64,000 nt of DNA from Selenomonadaceae bacterium (GTDB taxonomy: Bacteria > Bacillota > Negativicutes > Selenomonadales > Selenomonadaceae), in NCBI GenBank assembly GCA_017527075.1, contig JAFXQM010000027.1, forward strand, positions 1 to 64,000. Direction: 5' to 3'. The position numbers were made by a program, and so were the translations under genes. This document shows, piece by piece, positions 15,512 through 22,886 of this stretch. Numbering within the stretch: position 1 is the stretch's first letter; each line of letters begins with the position of its first letter. Under the pieces are notes generated by a model. That model was given only the letters and a program-made list of their open reading frames with translations. It ran no database searches and had not been told where the DNA came from.

Positions 15512-15530
15512 AAATTGAGGAGGTGAAATT

Positions 15531-15746
15531 ATGTATCCGAACTTGGAAGCTGAGCTTAAGCGGCGTAACTTCAAACGGGCTGACATCGCTAAATGTTTGG
15601 GGATTGGTCTTTCAGCCGTCTCTGACAAAATGCAACACAAAAGCGACTTCTCTCTTGCCGCCGCCATCGCGATTAAAAAATTTCTCGGCGTCGATTACAG
15701 CCTCGAATATCTTTTCGCCAGAGATGACGAACCGCAGACAGCCTGA
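15531..15746 (+). CDS. Cro-like XRE regulator
   Basis: The 71-residue protein is essentially one helix-turn-helix domain (RADIAKCLGIGLSAVSDKM, then a hydrophobic cap IKKFLGVDYSLEYLF). GAGGAGGTG precedes the ATG. It is the first gene behind the consensus early promoter and diverges from the repressor, so a Cro role (shutting off repressor synthesis) is the natural reading. Confidence 0.83.
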   Translation: MYPNLEAELKRRNFKRADIAKCLGIGLSAVSDKMQHKSDFSLAAAIAIKKFLGVDYSLEYLFARDDEPQTA

Positions 15747-15750
15747 ACTC

Positions 15751-15772
15751 CGTCGTTCCTTGAGAACTGAAT
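15751..15772 (+). promoter_or_regulatory. boxA-like sequence
   Basis: GTTCCTTGAGAACTGAATA resembles the Bacillota rrn boxA antitermination element (TTCTTTGAAAACT). A closer match lies at 40331. It sits between the Cro-like and Rha genes. Confidence 0.3.
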
Positions 15773-15785
15773 AGAGGTGAGCTTT

Positions 15786-16496
15786 ATGAACGAATTGGTT
15801 TTCCTTCAGAACGAGCAAGCCTTAACGACTTCGCTCAAGGTCGCTGAGTACTTTGAAAAGCGGCACAATGACGTTTTGCGCGCGATTGAAACAGCCAAAT
15901 CTAACCTGCGCAATTTTGCGCACGTTGAAAAGGCGATTACTCCTTCAACTTACGTCGACGCAAAAGGCGAAACTCGTCCAATGTACTTGCTCAACCGTGA
16001 CGGTTTCTCGTTCGTGGTTATGAGATTCACGGGGGCAAAAGCCGCTGAATGGCAATGGAAATTTATTCAAGCGTTCAACGCCATGGAGCAGAAAATCATC
16101 GAACTCATGGCGGAGCGGCAAACTGCCGAGTGGCGCGAGATTCGCCGAGCGGGCAAGCAAAGCAATAAAAAATTGTGTGCCGCGATTCACGAAGTGATTA
16201 TTCCTCTGGCACGCGACGCCGGCTCCACGACGCCCGACGAAAGATTTTACCAATCGTATCAAAAAATGCTGAACAAATCGTTGGGTATTAAACCGAGGAG
16301 TCGTGACGAATTGCCGTTGGCTCTCCAATACGAGGTCGACAAGTGCCACACCATTGCAGAAATTTCTATTCGCGGGCGAGCGGCTCAAGGCAAGCAATAT
16401 AAACAAATTTTCCAAGACACCAAGCAAACGCTCGAAAGTTATTCACAGCTCTCGTTCATCAGCGAACGTTTCCCTATGCTCAGCCATGAACATTAA
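15786..16496 (+). CDS. Rha-family phage regulatory protein
   Basis: The 236-residue protein opens with the Rha domain: TSLKVAEYFEKRHNDVLRAI, PMYLLNRDGFSFVVMRFTGAKAAEWQWKFIQAFNAME. The middle is a charged helix and the C-terminal ~100 residues are an additional DNA-binding or oligomerisation region of the phage type. Rha proteins are regulators whose presence interferes with phage growth in some hosts lacking IHF. AGAGGTG precedes the ATG at 15786. The next gene starts inside its last codons. Confidence 0.88.
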   Translation: MNELVFLQNEQALTTSLKVAEYFEKRHNDVLRAIETAKSNLRNFAHVEKAITPSTYVDAKGETRPMYLLNRDGFSFVVMRFTGAKAAEWQWKFIQAFNAMEQKIIELMAERQTAEWREIRRAGKQSNKKLCAAIHEVIIPLARDAGSTTPDERFYQSYQKMLNKSLGIKPRSRDELPLALQYEVDKCHTIAEISIRGRAAQGKQYKQIFQDTKQTLESYSQLSFISERFPMLSHEH

Positions 16497-16842
16497 TCTT
16501 GACGAACTGCGGGAAGCGGCGCGGCTCCTCCGTGAGATGGCGGCGGACGCTGAAAAAATTTTGCCCGTGCTCCAATACGCGGAAAAAAATCAAGGCGTCA
16601 CAGTGCCCACTGCCACTGACCGTTTCATCGAGCGCGGCGACGTTTGCAAGATTTTAAAAATCGGTACGTCAACTGTATCAACGCTCATCAAGCAAGGGCA
16701 CCTTACCCCGCTGTACATCGCTGACTCTTCTACAATGAAATTTCGGCTCAGCGAAGTGGAGCGGGTGCCTACAAGCCGCGAGTGCCCTAAAACCAAGTCT
16801 GATAACCTCGGCGACAAACGCGGGCGACGGGAAAAATCTTAA
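16486..16842 (+). CDS. excisionase-like helix-turn-helix protein
   Basis: The 118-residue protein has an N-terminal helical part (DELREAARLLREMAADAEK) and a winged helix-turn-helix of the HTH_17 type (ERGDVCKILKIGTSTVSTLIKQGHL then FRLSEVE), as in Xis and MerR-like proteins. The C-terminus is basic. The start overlaps the Rha gene by 11 nt in another frame, so coupling is likely. It may be the excisionase or a regulator; sequence alone does not decide. Confidence 0.72.
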   Translation: MNINLDELREAARLLREMAADAEKILPVLQYAEKNQGVTVPTATDRFIERGDVCKILKIGTSTVSTLIKQGHLTPLYIADSSTMKFRLSEVERVPTSRECPKTKSDNLGDKRGRREKS

Positions 16843-17103
16843 CTAAGTGAGGTGAACCTTCCGCCTCGCAACGGCCGTGCTTCCTTTCGTTACGGTCGGA
16901 AACTTAAAACAAGATTTTAAATTTAAAAACCACCGTCGCCTTGCGTTTTTAATAACCGAGGCGCGAGCAGTGCTCCGAGTAATTTCTGTTTCCAATTTGT
17001 TCTTTTAAAAATCCAAAGTGTGACAGAAAAAATCCCTCGATTTTACGCTTTAAATTTTTGAACACACGCACTGCCCGTTGCCTTTTTCATGAGGAGGTAT
17101 GTT
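16843..17103. other. gene-free spacer
   Basis: No credible gene is visible in these 261 nt. The left part can fold (TTCCG...CGGAA around CGGCCGTG/TACGGTCG), and the right part is AT-rich. Function unknown. Confidence 0.5.
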
Positions 17104-17328
17104 ATGGAAAAGATACGTAAAGTTTACAGATGTCATGTGACGCCGCCCGATGGCGAGTTATCCACAGCCAATTATCTTGCTCATTGTGCCTTTGAAAAGG
17201 TCGAAGCTGAAGTCGGTGAAGTCACTGAAATTATCGTCGACGCTGAAGATATTCGCTCGGCTAAGAAGGAAATTAATTTTGGGAAGTCATTCGCGGGGGC
17301 TCAAAACACCACAATTAATATTCGGTGA
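17104..17328 (+). CDS. hypothetical 74-aa phage protein
   Basis: The protein is acidic in the middle (FEKVEAEVGEVTEIIVDAEDI) and has no recognised domain. GAGGAGG lies 7 nt before the ATG at 17104; an in-frame ATG five codons upstream would contain that ribosome site. It is followed after 10 nt by a helix-turn-helix gene and appears to belong to the early operon. Confidence 0.65.
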   Translation: MEKIRKVYRCHVTPPDGELSTANYLAHCAFEKVEAEVGEVTEIIVDAEDIRSAKKEINFGKSFAGAQNTTINIR

Positions 17329-17338
17329 GGCGATTCGT

Positions 17339-17557
17339 GTGTTCGTCTTCGACAAGGATGAAGCCATGCGCGCGTTCCTCGCAAGGCGTCAATCGATTCG
17401 AGCCGTGGCGCAGGGAGCAGGTGTCAGCGGTTATACACTCCAAAAAGCAATCCTCGGTCAACCGCTCATGTCTGAGCCCGCAGCGAAACTCGCCATGGCT
17501 CTCGACCTTGAGCCGAAATGGATTGACGCTCCGCATAAACGAAAGGGCACGTCATGA
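17339..17557 (+). CDS. small helix-turn-helix protein
   Basis: The 72-residue protein fits the XRE fold (FLARRQSIRAVAQGAGVSGYTLQKAILGQ then AAKLAMALDLEPKWI). The GTG start at 17339 has GGTGAGG upstream. The stop overlaps the ATG of the next small frame. It is probably another early regulator of the phage. Confidence 0.65.
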   Translation: MFVFDKDEAMRAFLARRQSIRAVAQGAGVSGYTLQKAILGQPLMSEPAAKLAMALDLEPKWIDAPHKRKGTS

Positions 17558-17724
17558 AAAAGAAGCGTTGCAAAAGATTGTGCGACCACTGCGACGGGCA
17601 ATCACATCTGAGTAAATTTTGCCCCGCGACGTGTTTCAAACGCCGGGACAAGCACGAACAATCGCAAAGGATTGAAAAACCATGTTCAAAAAAATCTTCC
17701 CGCTCAAGTTCAGAACGCTCTTAA
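17554..17724 (+). CDS. small Cys-rich basic peptide
   Basis: The 56-residue frame begins MKKKRCKRLCDHCDG and contains C-x3-C-x2-C and C-x3-C pairs that could bind zinc; the rest is basic and Ser-rich. Its ATG overlaps the stop of the preceding gene (ATGA), but its last 43 nt overlap the next membrane-protein gene in another frame, so the 3' half may not be genuine. Confidence 0.4.
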   Translation: MKKKRCKRLCDHCDGQSHLSKFCPATCFKRRDKHEQSQRIEKPCSKKSSRSSSERS

Positions 17725-17870
17725 TCATCATAATCGTGGCGACGGTGCTTAATCTCTTAAGCGCGGAGTACGGCTCGGCAAGTCGTTTGCTCAATTACAT
17801 CATGGGCTTTTTGAACGGCGCGAGTTGGGTCGTGCTCTTCGAAATTTACAAAAACGGGGAGGATGATTAG
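17682..17870 (+). CDS. small two-helix membrane protein
   Basis: The 62-residue protein has two hydrophobic stretches (TLLIIIIVATVLNLL and a second around GFLNGASWVVLF). The GFLNGASW motif recurs in the next gene and in altered form (GVLNGFLIL) at 43923-44117, so the phage carries a small family of these. Function unknown; holin-like or host-membrane effects are possible. Confidence 0.62.
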   Translation: MFKKIFPLKFRTLLIIIIVATVLNLLSAEYGSASRLLNYIMGFLNGASWVVLFEIYKNGEDD

Positions 17871-18065
17871 ATGCTTGAACATCTGACTGTGGTTAAACTC
17901 TTCGCGCTGACCGTGGCGACCGTCGTGGCAACTCTGCTCCTCGTCGGCTCCGTCGTGTTCTTCGAGCCGCCCGCCTTCTTCGGATTCGCCTTCGGGTTTT
18001 TGAACGGCGCGAGCTGGATTGGGCTTCTTACTCTTTATCTTCGCTATTGGGAGGAATCAGCATGA
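17871..18065 (+). CDS. small two-helix membrane protein, paralogue
   Basis: The 64-residue protein starts directly after the stop of its paralogue (TAG then ATG). It has two hydrophobic helices (FALTVATVVATLLLVGSVVFF and GFAFGFLNGASWIGLLTLY) and a charged tail. The shared FLNGASW motif shows a local duplication. Its stop overlaps the next gene's start. Confidence 0.67.
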   Translation: MLEHLTVVKLFALTVATVVATLLLVGSVVFFEPPAFFGFAFGFLNGASWIGLLTLYLRYWEESA

Positions 18066-18211
18066 GCCGTGAACAGTTAAGACTTGAAACGTGGCGTCTG
18101 TGGAAGGCGTGGCAGGATGAAACCGACCCGAAGCTCAAGGAAGAGCGGCGCAAAGAATTTCAGCGGGCGCGGATTGAATTTTTAAGGACGAGAAACCATG
18201 AGACTAATTAA
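18062..18211 (+). CDS. small helical protein, 49 aa
   Basis: The frame encodes a highly charged helix (REQLRLETWRLWKAWQDE ... LKEERRKEFQRARIEFL). It starts in an ATGA overlap with the membrane protein before it and ends inside the YopX-like gene, a tight arrangement typical of translated phage genes. Function unknown. Confidence 0.58.
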   Translation: MSREQLRLETWRLWKAWQDETDPKLKEERRKEFQRARIEFLRTRNHETN

Positions 18212-18482
18212 ATTTCGCGGGCGCAATTGGAAGAGCGAACTCGTGTATGGTTCATACTGCTACACTCACTTCACAGACACCGACTACGCAGTCCACGCAA
18301 TAATTGACGAATACGGCGAAGAATGGCGGGTAGACCCCGACGACGTTGCTCAATTCGTCGGCTGTGACAAAACCGGCGTGGAAGTCTATGAAGGCGACAC
18401 ACTCGTTGACGAACTGGAGAACGAGTTCGTTGCAGAAATTTACATGCGCCCTGAACAGATTGAACGGCTAATTTTAAGATAA
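18198..18482 (+). CDS. YopX-like phage protein
   Basis: The 94-residue protein shows the YopX pattern: IKFRGR at the N-terminus, then VDPDDVAQFVGCDKTGVEVYEGDTL. YopX proteins are common in phages and of unknown function. Four more occur in this prophage (46947, 47284, 47603, 52013). The ATG lies inside the preceding gene. Confidence 0.85.
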   Translation: MRLIKFRGRNWKSELVYGSYCYTHFTDTDYAVHAIIDEYGEEWRVDPDDVAQFVGCDKTGVEVYEGDTLVDELENEFVAEIYMRPEQIERLILR

Positions 18483-18485
18483 ACG

Positions 18486-18561
18486 CAGTCGACGTGCTCC
18501 GCCTCTCTTTCGACATGACGACTCCGCCGAAAATCCGGCAACGGCGCGTCGACTGATTTTT
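18486..18561 (+). ncRNA. possible small structured RNA or complex terminator
   Basis: A perfect 9-bp closing stem (CAGTCGACG at 18486-18494 with CGTCGACTG at 18547-18555) encloses about 52 nt that can form inner hairpins, and is followed by ATTTTT. It follows the YopX-like stop. It could simply terminate transcription or be a small RNA. Confidence 0.4.
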
Positions 18562-18569
18562 ACGCTGAT

Positions 18570-18651
18570 AAGTATTGGCGGCGAAAATTTTCTTTTATAT
18601 CAGAAGGGAGTTGAAATCAACCTCCGTTGATTCGCTCGCCGCCCAATACTT
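18570..18651. repeat. long inverted repeat in the leader of the next gene
   Basis: AAGTATTGGCGGCGA at 18570-18584 pairs with TCGCCGCCCAATACTT at 18636-18651 (one bulge). Between the arms are two competing hairpins sharing ATCAAC (GTTGA-AA-TCAAC and ATCAAC-CTCC-GTTGAT), an attenuator-like arrangement ending 17 nt before the next start codon. Confidence 0.6.
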
Positions 18652-18667
18652 TCATAAAGGAGATTGT

Positions 18668-18868
18668 ATGGAGCCAATTACGATTAATTGCGAGGGCTTG
18701 AGCAAGAAACGAATCGTTGAGCTGGCAGACGATTTGTGCCCGCTTTATCGCACGGTCATAATTGCCGGCGAAAAAATTTCTCTCGATAAGCCGACCCGCG
18801 AAGACTCCAACGTCGCGTTGACTTTCATTGTTGCTCAATACTTCGCCGATGAAAGGTGCTCGCCATGA
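18668..18868 (+). CDS. hypothetical 66-aa phage protein
   Basis: The small acidic protein has no recognised domain. AAAGGAG precedes the ATG at 18668. The gene lies directly behind a strong inverted repeat that could control its expression, and its stop overlaps the next start. Confidence 0.68.
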   Translation: MEPITINCEGLSKKRIVELADDLCPLYRTVIIAGEKISLDKPTREDSNVALTFIVAQYFADERCSP

Positions 18869-19203
18869 AGTGTCAGAGATGTGGCAAGGAACTCGGCGAT
18901 GTACATCGCAATCAAAAGTATTGTGCGGTTTGTCGGCGTGAAGTGAAACGCGAACGTGAGCGCAACTATCACAGAGAGAAAAGTGCTTTGAAGAAACTCC
19001 TCAAAGCCGAAGCTGAAAAACTTAACTCGCCTGCCCCGCCGAAGCCAGCAACCTGCCTGCACTGCCACAAAAAATTTGAACCGAGATATCGCGGAGAAAA
19101 ATATTGCTCCGAAGAATGTTACGAGCACAGCCCGTTCAGAATCATGTGTGCGCGCAATCCACGCGTACTGAAATATTTCTACCGACTGATTGAAGAGGAT
19201 TGA
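18865..19203 (+). CDS. double zinc-ribbon phage protein
   Basis: The 112-residue protein has two zinc-binding modules separated by a charged helix: CQRCGKELG...KYCAVCRR and CLHCHKKFE...KYCSEEC. Similar pairs occur at 29821, 42594 and 50294 in this phage. Such proteins usually bind nucleic acid or act as small regulators; no activity can be inferred. AAAGGTG precedes the ATG, which overlaps the preceding stop. Confidence 0.75.
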   Translation: MKCQRCGKELGDVHRNQKYCAVCRREVKRERERNYHREKSALKKLLKAEAEKLNSPAPPKPATCLHCHKKFEPRYRGEKYCSEECYEHSPFRIMCARNPRVLKYFYRLIEED

Positions 19204-19205
19204 GC

Positions 19206-19307
19206 ATGGAATTTTTACTCGCGCTGACCTTCCCGATTTGGAGCGCGCCGCTTCTCGTTTTGCTCGGTAAAGCCGGGGCTCGCGTCTTAAAAATCTTTTG
19301 GAGGTGA
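19206..19307 (+). CDS. 33-aa single-pass membrane peptide
   Basis: The short frame encodes one hydrophobic helix (FLLALTFPIWSAPLLVLLG) and a basic tail. It begins 3 nt after the previous stop and ends at the ribosome site of the next gene. Size makes the call uncertain. Confidence 0.4.
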   Translation: MEFLLALTFPIWSAPLLVLLGKAGARVLKIFWR

Positions 19308-19312
19308 TTTAC

Positions 19313-19594
19313 CTGACTGAAGAGCAAAAAGAACTCGAACGCAGATTTGAACTCGGTATCTGCCAATTCAACATGCTGATTGAGTATGAAAGAAAACACG
19401 TACCGCACGACTTCACCTTCAACGGCGACCCGACTCTGCCACAGATATTGGAAGCCGCGCGTGACGCTTTCATGGAGTTGCACGTTGATTGGCGGGCGCA
19501 CATTGGCGACCCTGTGATGGACAAGCACGAAGCCGTCAGCCGATTGCTTGTCAAACTCGCCGCGGACGTCGCGGGCGGTAAAGTTGATTTATGA
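19313..19594 (+). CDS. hypothetical 93-aa phage protein
   Basis: The acidic protein (TEEQKELERRFELG ... HKHEA-like C-terminal part) has no recognised fold. GGAGGTG at 19299-19306 lies 6 nt before a CTG codon at 19313, so this may be a CTG start; TTG at 19298 and GTG at 19304 are in frame but inside the ribosome site. The next gene follows closely. Confidence 0.65.
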   Translation: MTEEQKELERRFELGICQFNMLIEYERKHVPHDFTFNGDPTLPQILEAARDAFMELHVDWRAHIGDPVMDKHEAVSRLLVKLAADVAGGKVDL

Positions 19595-19606
19595 GGAGTG
19601 ATTCAT

Positions 19607-19816
19607 TTGGAAATTACATTCGTCGGTTCGCCCGAAGAGTGGCACGCGACCTTCGACCACTGCGCGCCGAAAAATTGTGAATCAGAATCTTTCGTTCGGA
19701 GAAATATTCTCCACGGCTACGAGTCCGTCGAAGACGACGCAATCAGGGACGAACTCACGCACCGACCTTTTCTCGGACGACGAAAATGCCCCAAATTTCA
19801 GGCTGAGCAAAACTAA
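19607..19816 (+). CDS. hypothetical 69-aa phage protein
   Basis: No domain is recognised. The TTG start at 19607 has GAGGAG upstream with 8-nt spacing; a GTG three codons earlier is too close to the ribosome site. It is the last gene before a 450-nt gene-free structured region. Confidence 0.58.
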   Translation: MEITFVGSPEEWHATFDHCAPKNCESESFVRRNILHGYESVEDDAIRDELTHRPFLGRRKCPKFQAEQN

Positions 19817-19822
19817 TACGCT

Positions 19823-20130
19823 GTAAGGTTGACCCCTGCCGCTGACGGCGGCGCGTGGCGGCAGGTGTGAGCCTTTCGCCATAGGCTCAAAATCTCCCAC
19901 TGATGAAACCCTTTTCAATCGCAAGGTTGACACCGGCCGCCGTTGTTCCATGACCTCCGAATGACGGCGGTGAGTGTGAGTCTTGCAAAAGACTCAAGCA
20001 GCGGACGCGAGTGGTCGTTCAGCCGGAGCTGAATCGCGATTCGCCGAAGCTGCAAGCCCTTTCGTGGGCGGTTGCTTGATAAATCTCCTTTCATAGAGCC
20101 TCCGTGCTCAACGAGCCTCTACGGGGGCTC
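19823..20130 (+). ncRNA. gene-free region with serial hairpins, candidate structured RNA
   Basis: Two related blocks begin AAGGTTGAC at ~19832 and ~19921. Each has a GC-rich stem then GTGTGAG with a GAG...CTCAA hairpin; in the second this is GAGTCTT-GCAA-AAGACTC with a GNRA loop. A third GAGCCT/GGGCTC hairpin lies at ~20119-20130. No open frame fits. The repeated architecture next to a tRNA-like fold suggests a transcribed non-coding RNA; no known class is recognised. Confidence 0.4.
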
Positions 20131-20135
20131 AACAC

Positions 20136-20201
20136 GCGGGCAACAGGTTAGTGCCGTGGTCGACATCAACCCCGGCGTCGGTTCGATTTCGACTGCCCGC
20201 C
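20136..20201 (+). other. tRNA-like element lacking a D-arm
   Basis: A perfect 7-bp acceptor-type stem (GCGGGCA 20136-20142 with TGCCCGC 20194-20200) and a canonical T-arm (GTCGG-TTCGATT-TCGAC, 20177-20193) are present. Between them only 34 nt remain; they form one long hairpin (GCCG.GGT / ACC.CGGC) instead of D- and anticodon arms, and no CCA is encoded. It is not an ordinary tRNA; it may be a tRNA mimic or decayed tRNA. Confidence 0.45.
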
Positions 20202-20273
20202 TATCACCCGCTTTACGCGGAGACAAATTCTAATCGACGCGCTTACGAGCGCAGAAAGGTTAAGGTGCCATCA

Positions 20274-20956
20274 TGGCTACGAAAAAAGAATCTCTCTCCA
20301 TCGCCCGGGTTGAAGTCCCCGCGCCGAAACTCGAGCGATTCACGCTCAAAATTGTCGGCGACACACCGCTTATCTGCCACCGCTGGGCGGAGAAAGCCCA
20401 AAGGGAAATGCTCGGCAAGCAGCAGAAAAAGGCAACGACCACCAAGGAAATTCGTCGTCCGATGTACGAGTTTGCCGAGTCCCTCTATTGGTTGAGCGAA
20501 AAGCCGAATCTCGATGGCTTGACCGACGAGGAATGCCAAAAAGTTCTCGCCGAAGTCATTCCGCACAGCAAATTCGGTTTCCCTGTGAGAGCTTTTAAAG
20601 CGGCGGCTCTCGATGCAGGTTTCCAGCAGGGCATTCTTAAACGCAACGCCGGGACAAATGATTTGGCAAAGACGACGGCGCGCGGTGCGATTCTCATTCA
20701 AGGCGAGTTCGCCGTTATCGAAGGAACTCCGACACCGCGGCAAGATATGGTGAAAATCGGACAAGGCACTGCTGACCTGCGCTTCCGCGGCGAATTCAAA
20801 GAGTGGCGCACTGAATTGCTCATTACTTACCTCTCCAACACGTTGTCAATTGCGCAGATTGTGAACTTGTTCATGTTTGCGGGCTTCTCTAACGGCATTG
20901 GCGAGTGGCGACCCGCTAAAGATGGCTCCTACGGCACTTTCCACGTCGAAGTGTAA
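20274..20956 (+). CDS. conserved phage protein of unknown function
   Basis: The 227-residue protein contains LKIVGDTPLICHRW, a Lys/Gln-rich segment, FPVRAFKAAALDAGFQQG and a C-terminal half ending FAGFSNGIGEWRPAKDGSYG. I recall this pattern from hypothetical proteins of Bacillota phages in the early-middle region, paired with a homologue of the next gene, but no function is assigned. The beginning vaguely resembles RAMP-type RNA-binding proteins; that is speculation. It starts after a weak AAGG ribosome site. Confidence 0.83.
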
Positions 20957-20984
20957 TCGCTCATAAACAGTCAAGGGTTGTCGA

Positions 20985-21295
20985 GGAATTCTCGGCAGGC
21001 TGGGCAGGTGTGGTCAGTCCCGGCAGGGTGTGGTAAGGCCTGGTATGGCGAGGCAGGGTTTGGCAGGCAAGGTAAGGTCAGTCAGGGTGTGGTAAGGCTT
21101 GGTATGGCGAGGCTTGGCTTGGCAAGGCACGGTTTGGCAGGCAGGGTAAGGTGTGGTGAGGCGAGCCAAGGCATGGTTAGGCAAGGTCGGGCAAGGCGGG
21201 GTATGGCAGGCTTGGTTAGGTCAGGCAAGGTGCGGCGTGGTTTGTCAAGGTTCGGCATGGCATGGCTTGGCAGGCGAGGCATGGAGAAATTGATT
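20985..21295. repeat. degenerate pentamer array GGYNN, first copy
   Basis: About 60 tandem units of the form GG(C/T)NN fill the gap between two genes, with occasional 4-nt units at GGCAGGC that shift the phase. Unit bases 4-5 vary (AA, TT, AT, GA, CA, TG). The plus strand therefore has GG every five bases. The array has few stop codons and creates spurious open frames with Gly/Arg/Val-rich products. A stretch of 19 nt (GGCGAGGCTTGGCTTGGCA) is shared with the second array. Confidence 0.92.
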
Positions 21296-21308
21296 AGGAG
21301 GGATAAAG

Positions 21309-21794
21309 ATGTTTGAAAACTTTTCGTGGAAGGCGGGGACGAGTTTCCCTGTGAAAGCCGAGACCGCCGCAAAAACGATTCGCGATTTGCAGAAGACGCT
21401 CGGCAAGGATTCTGTCACCGCGAAAGAATTGCTCGACGACTCGCGCGACGCGAACGCTCCGCTTCATTCGTGCTTCGAGTGGAATAACGACATCGCCGCC
21501 GAAAAATATCGCCTGAGTCAAGCGAGTTACCTTATCCGCAGTCTTGAGGTTCGTTATATCGGCGATACAACCCCGCGGACAGTTCGCGCGTATCTCAGCG
21601 TCACTCCGTCGCCGTCCAGACAACAAGGAGAATTCGTCGGCATTGACGTTATCCTCAGCAAAGAAAATTATCGCAAGCAAGTTTTGAGCAACGCGCTGAT
21701 TGAGCTCCGCGCCTTCCAGCGCAAATATTCAACCCAAGAGGAATTGTTGGGTGTCTTCAAAGCCATTGACGCTTTCGCGGACACTCTCCAATAA
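21309..21794 (+). CDS. conserved phage protein between the pentamer arrays
   Basis: The 161-residue protein includes FSWKAGTSFPVKAETAAK, ELLDDSRDANAPLHSCFEW and AAEKYRLSQASYLIRS. This arrangement (leading short motif, then HSCFEW/DxIAAEKYRL) is familiar from small hypothetical proteins of Bacillota phages. Function unknown. AGGAGGG precedes the ATG. It lies between two GGYNN arrays, which act as its 5' and 3' flanks. Confidence 0.83.
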   Translation: MFENFSWKAGTSFPVKAETAAKTIRDLQKTLGKDSVTAKELLDDSRDANAPLHSCFEWNNDIAAEKYRLSQASYLIRSLEVRYIGDTTPRTVRAYLSVTPSPSRQQGEFVGIDVILSKENYRKQVLSNALIELRAFQRKYSTQEELLGVFKAIDAFADTLQ

Positions 21795-21805
21795 AATTTT
21801 TGCCA

Positions 21806-22071
21806 CGGCTTGGTTGGTAAGGTGCGCCCCGGCAAGGCATGGTTTGGCAGGGCAGGGCTTGGTTTGGCAGGCGTGGTGCGTCAGGGCATGGTTAGGCGCG
21901 GCATGGTTTGGCAAGGTCAGGCGTGGTGCGGTAAGGTTTGGCAGGCAAGGCGAGGCTTGGCTTGGCAGGGCAAGGTCTGGCATGGCATGGCAGGCAAGGC
22001 AAGGTTGGGCGTGGTTAGGCAGGGTTTGGCGCGGTTTGGCGAGGTTTGGCGAGGTTGGGCATGTTTGCATT
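21806..22071. repeat. degenerate pentamer array GGYNN, second copy
   Basis: Roughly 50 units of GG(C/T)NN with the same style of phase slips as the first array. It ends about 45 nt before the next gene start. Together with the first copy it brackets the gene at 21309-21794. Confidence 0.92.
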
Positions 22072-22115
22072 GGAGCAATGTGCCCAATTTTCGTGTCTTG
22101 ATTGGAGGTGTGCTT

Positions 22116-22805
22116 ATGGCTGAAGAGTTGAAAAGTATCTCGACGTTTTACGCGGGCAACGGACGACCGTTTGATTTGCTGGCGACCGACGACCTCAAGC
22201 AATTTTATATTGACTTGGAGCAGCTGGCGGCGTCGACGGATGATTATCACGGACTACCGATTGGCACGACGTCGGCTGAAGCTCTCGCGGAGAAATTTGA
22301 CAGCGCGTTCACGGCTGTGGTCAATGGCGAAAAAACGTACGTTGTGAGCGTCGAGTTTTATGAACTTAGGTTCAGCCAAAATTTCCCCATTGAAATTTTT
22401 GAAGCGGTCAAGCGTCCGTTCCCCGCGCCGGTCAAAGTTTTGGAGACTCCGCTTAAGTCGGTTTATACCACCGGCGGCAAGAACCCCAACAAGCAAATTC
22501 TGATTTACGAGAACGCGGACGAGTACTTGATTGACCTCGGCAACATTAACTACTTGCTCACGGGCAGTTGTGATTGGTCGCCCGCGCTCGTCAAAGCCGT
22601 GCTCCGTGCTTACAAAGTTTACACGTGGAGACACTGCAGATATTTCTGCAGCTTGGACGCCGTGCCCGATATTTTCACCGACATCGGCACGAAGGAAGCA
22701 CGCAAATTGGCAAGACGATTCGAGCGGCAAGTTTTCATGACTCCGACGCCGGAAAAAATAAATTTCGTCAAGCTCAACTGCAAACTCTTTCATGACGAGC
22801 CGTGA
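22116..22805 (+). CDS. hypothetical phage protein, N-terminal part, stopped by an in-frame TGA
   Basis: The 229-residue product starts MAEELKSISTFYAGNG behind GGAGGTG at 22116. No domain is recognised; it contains an ENADEYLIDLGNINYLL segment and a Cys/His cluster (WRHCRYFCS). Translation ends at TGA 22803-22805, yet the same frame continues open to 23246 with protein-like sequence (EDGEFKIYRGVGFAQNG and onwards). The gene upstream array can be read in the same frame but is not coding. Confidence 0.75.
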   Translation: MAEELKSISTFYAGNGRPFDLLATDDLKQFYIDLEQLAASTDDYHGLPIGTTSAEALAEKFDSAFTAVVNGEKTYVVSVEFYELRFSQNFPIEIFEAVKRPFPAPVKVLETPLKSVYTTGGKNPNKQILIYENADEYLIDLGNINYLLTGSCDWSPALVKAVLRAYKVYTWRHCRYFCSLDAVPDIFTDIGTKEARKLARRFERQVFMTPTPEKINFVKLNCKLFHDEP

Positions 22806-22886
22806 GAAGATGGCGAGTTCAAAATCTACAGAGGCGTCGGCTTCGCTCAGAACGGATTCTTCTTCAGGACAGATGAGCTTGGTAAT

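Noticed and set aside
20136..20201. Ordinary tRNA gene
   Set aside because: There is no D-arm and no standard 7-nt anticodon loop, so it is reported only as tRNA-like.
20978..22115. Gly/Arg/Val-rich frames through the pentamer arrays
   Set aside because: The arrays contain almost no stop codons in any frame, so open frames are expected by chance; real starts with ribosome sites lie after the arrays.
22803..22805. Selenocysteine or reassigned TGA
   Set aside because: TGA ends many well-supported genes here, and no selenocysteine insertion hairpin is evident.
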